A DNA stretch of 59,951 nucleotides. It comes from Teratosphaeria epicoccoides (lineage: Eukaryota > Ascomycota > Dothideomycetes > Mycosphaerellales > Teratosphaeriaceae). Within the stretch, counting starts at the first letter, position 1, and every line of letters starts with the position of its first letter. The translations under genes were made by a program, and so were the position numbers. Shown here in pieces: positions 57,609 to 59,951 of the stretch. Under the pieces are notes generated by a model. The model saw only the letters and a list, made by a program, of their open reading frames with translations, was not told where the DNA came from and did no database searches. Location: positions 1-59,951 of the forward strand of contig JADDMT010000152.1 in the NCBI GenBank assembly GCA_021401465.1, read 5' to 3'.

Positions 57609-59951
57609 TCAAGAATTCTGCTCCGGAACCCTCATCTTCCTACGAATCGACCTTCTCAAGCCCTGCTCACGCTTCCTCCGCTCTTCGAATTCACGAATAG
57701 CTTCCGGAGCGTTCTTGTAGTCTTCGGCCGGAACCCATTGTGTGTACTTAGGTAGGTATCCTTTCTACTTCACTAGATAGTACGTTGCGCCCTTGCGCCG
57801 CATACTGTCCTTAATACCCTCGACTTCCTACTCTTCGTTCTCTTCTGCTACTAGCATCGGGTCCGCGGGCTTTTCGCCCTCGCGCTGTACCCATAGTTCG
57901 AGTAGAGATACGTAGAAGACGTCGTGCACACGATACGACGATAGCAACGATAGCCGGTACGCCTGCGAGCCTATCGCGTCGCGTATCCGGAAGGGTCCGA
58001 CGAACCTTGGCGTCATCTTCTTGCTCGGAAGTTTCAGCTTGAGATTCTTCGTCGACAGTAACACCTTCGTACTAACTGCGTACTACATCGGTTTAGCATG
58101 GGCGTTATTATGTTTAATCTGGGATTCTGAGGCCTTTTTCTAGTGTTCTATTAGCACCGAATGTACCTCGCGCATACGCCGCGCTAATTCCGCGGCAGCC
58201 GGCACCCTCTCCTCAGAAGACTCGTCCCGAGGCGGTTCTAGGTGTATTTCCGGATCAAAGCCATAAAGAATCTGAAATGGCGACATGCGCATAGTAGCAT
58301 GCACGCTGTTATTAACTGCAAATTCCGCCATAGGAATTGCGTCGGCCTAGGCATCCTGGTTCTTAGCGTAGTAGCACCGAAGGTACTACTCAAGAGTCTG
58401 GTTCATACGTTTAGTCTGACCATTAGTCTGTAGATGGAATGCTGTACTTAGGCGGTGCTTAACACGCGCCTCAAACACAAATTCTTGCTAGTATTCACTA
58501 GTAAAGACAGAACCTCGATCCGATAGGATACTTCGGGGGACACTAAAGCGCTATACAACTTCGTCGCGAAGTAGCCGCGCAAGCTCGCCGCTTGTGCACT
58601 TTTTCGTACATGGGATGAAGATATTCATCTTCGAGTATCAGTCGACTACTACAAGGACAGCATCAACCACATCGCCTTTCTACTTTGCCGGCGGCAAATC
58701 GGTAATGAAATCTATGGTCAAGTCTTGCCATGGTCTCTCTAGTAGTAGGAGCGCCTGAGCATCGCCGTAGGGGCGATAGCGCCGAGATTTGCTAATCTGG
58801 CACGTCTGGCAGGATTTGACATAGTCAGAGACATCCTGTTCTAGCGTAGGCTACTAGTATTTGCGTCCGAGAAGTGCGTTTGTCTTCTCTACGCCAAAAT
58901 GGCCCGCGAGTTCATCGTCATGATGAATACGGAGGAGCTGCGAACGGAGTGCGCGGTTAGCAGGTACGTAGAGCCTATTGTCAAAGTACTACAAATCGCC
59001 TGACTTGGTCTAGTACTTCGGACCGCCTGCGGTGTCCTAGAGGGCTACACCCTCATTGATCAACTCCGGTTCTCGCTCTTGCAACCGCTAAATAAGTCTC
59101 GAGACTTCTTCAAAGGGTTCTTTAGACATCGCATGCTTACCGCATGTGAGCCGGTTAACTACCGCACGGATCGAGCTAGACACGGTCGCCACAACTGCCG
59201 GATAGGAGGGTTCGTCACTAGCGGAGGCCGTGAGGCCCCATTAGACCCGCAGTCAGCCTACAAGAGGAGCTAACGACGGATCGCCGCCCTAAACTGTAAG
59301 CTTCGTTTGCAGCGTAGGGAGAAGCTGTTAGTTACCCTCTTCCCTGGTGTCGTAGTCCGGTCGTCGCGAAGGACCGTCGGCCGGATTCGTCTTTCCGGAA
59401 CGATGCTAGATAACGAAGTCAAAGCTAGCGAGGAAAGTCGCCTACCTTGCTTGCCGACTACTTAGCTGCTTCACGCCCATGAAGCCGCGAAGGTTGTTAT
59501 AGTCGGTGAGCACCTTAATAGGGTACGCTGCGCCTTCGAGGTAGTGTCGGTACTCCTTGAAGCTGTTAACAATAGCTAAAAGCTCTTGGTCGTGAGTCTC
59601 GTAGTTAAGCTTAGCGCCCTGCATCTTCCGCGACTAGAAGGCAATCGGGTACCATCGCGCACTACCTTCGTGCGACTAGAGCTGCGATATAATTGCGGCT
59701 ATTGCGAATTTTGAAGCATCGGTCTCTATCCGGATCTTCGCAGCGGGGTCAAAGTGCCGAAGTATAGGCGCAGTTTGAAAAGCTGCTTTGAGTTCAGAGA
59801 AGGCCTTGCTCTAAGCCTCCTCCCAAGGCACTTTCCCTGGCTTTTTTCCTCAAACCGCGCCCTTTGCGAGGGCCGTGAGGGGAGCCACGATCTTCGAGTA
59901 AGATCGTATGAATCTGCGGTAGAAGTTAGTGAATCCTAGGAACACCTGCAC
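57609..59951 (-). pseudogene. pol C-terminal part of A-3 (RT to chromodomain)
   Basis: Stop TGA at 57611-57609. Leftward reading covers the chromodomain (57680-57840), the integrase C-terminal part and core with T-E-R near 58405 and D-R-G-S near 58515, the zinc region (58800-58920), RNase H (59440-59730) and the end of RT at the window edge. Stretches of 60-78 codons are open; stops are TAG type. Collinear with A-1. Confidence 0.85.

Larger units (their letters stand above)
54814..59951 (-). mobile_element. Family A chromovirus A-3, 3' part (minus strand)
   Basis: 3' LTR 54814-55173, purine tract, opposite-strand gene 55972-57468, pol from the stop at 57609 to the window edge within RT. The left flank GTACA would be the target duplication. 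It is the best-preserved copy of the opposite-strand gene region and is only lightly RIP-mutated. Confidence 0.92.

Noticed and set aside
1..59951. UAG as a reassigned sense codon (TAG in nearly every long frame)
   Set aside because: TAG stands for both former Gln (CAG) and Trp (TGG). TAA stands for CAA, ATG starts become ATA and non-coding LTRs show the same C-to-T and G-to-A changes. This is RIP-type damage, not a variant code.

Overview
This is a transposon-packed piece of a filamentous ascomycete genome. I infer this from CpA-to-TpA (and CG-to-TA) transition damage of the RIP (repeat-induced point mutation) type on both strands, from short introns with fungal GT..CTAAC..AG signals, and from the element types. 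I see no intact host gene, rRNA, tRNA or CRISPR array. Almost every reading frame survives only as a relic. Former CAG and TGG codons are TAG, former CAA codons are TAA, several start ATGs are ATA, and lengths are conserved to the base between copies. Species cannot be named from the window.

Two chromodomain-bearing Ty3/gypsy (chromovirus) families dominate; the names are mine. Family A has LTRs of 360 bp (TGATA..TATCA), one fused gag-pol frame of about 1654 codons, and a separate gene on the opposite strand between pol and the 3' LTR. That gene has two exons, its own TATA box and about 481 codons. Family B has LTRs of about 350-490 bp (TGTCA..TGACA), a gag of 629 codons and pol in the -1 frame. 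The frames are joined by a GGGAAAC slippery heptamer plus stem. Family B also has an opposite-strand gene (206 codons) between pol and the 3' LTR. Both opposite-strand proteins carry six-cysteine clusters of the same general topology.

Layout: 1-878, 5' end of A-0 (minus). 879-2816, pol fragment B-2 (minus). 2817-10987, A-2 (minus, heavily mutated, flanks do not match). 10988-11797, gag-protease relic of a third Ty3 family (C). 11798-18615, B-1 (plus). 18616-23633, an unidentified two-exon gene relic, a hAT transposase relic, 11-bp and 59-bp repeats and a TATCT-rich tract. 23634-28134, B-3 (minus, 3'-truncated). 28135-45004, a Plavaka-like (KDZ superfamily) DNA transposon on the minus strand, split by full-length A-1 (32834-41497, target duplication ACTAC). 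A-1's own 3' LTR was hit by a solo B LTR (40856-41345, duplication CCCTA). 45005-54813, B-4 (plus), split by full-length B-5 (46357-53366, minus, duplication CCACG/CTACG). 54814-59951, A-3 (minus), which interrupts B-4 and runs off the window.

The nesting gives a relative history: Plavaka is older than A-1, A-1 older than the solo B LTR; Plavaka older than B-4, and B-4 older than both B-5 and A-3. A-0, A-1 and A-3 are the least damaged copies. The most interesting content is the pair of conserved opposite-strand genes inside the retrotransposons, the frameshift signal of family B and the possible self-priming arrangement in both families.
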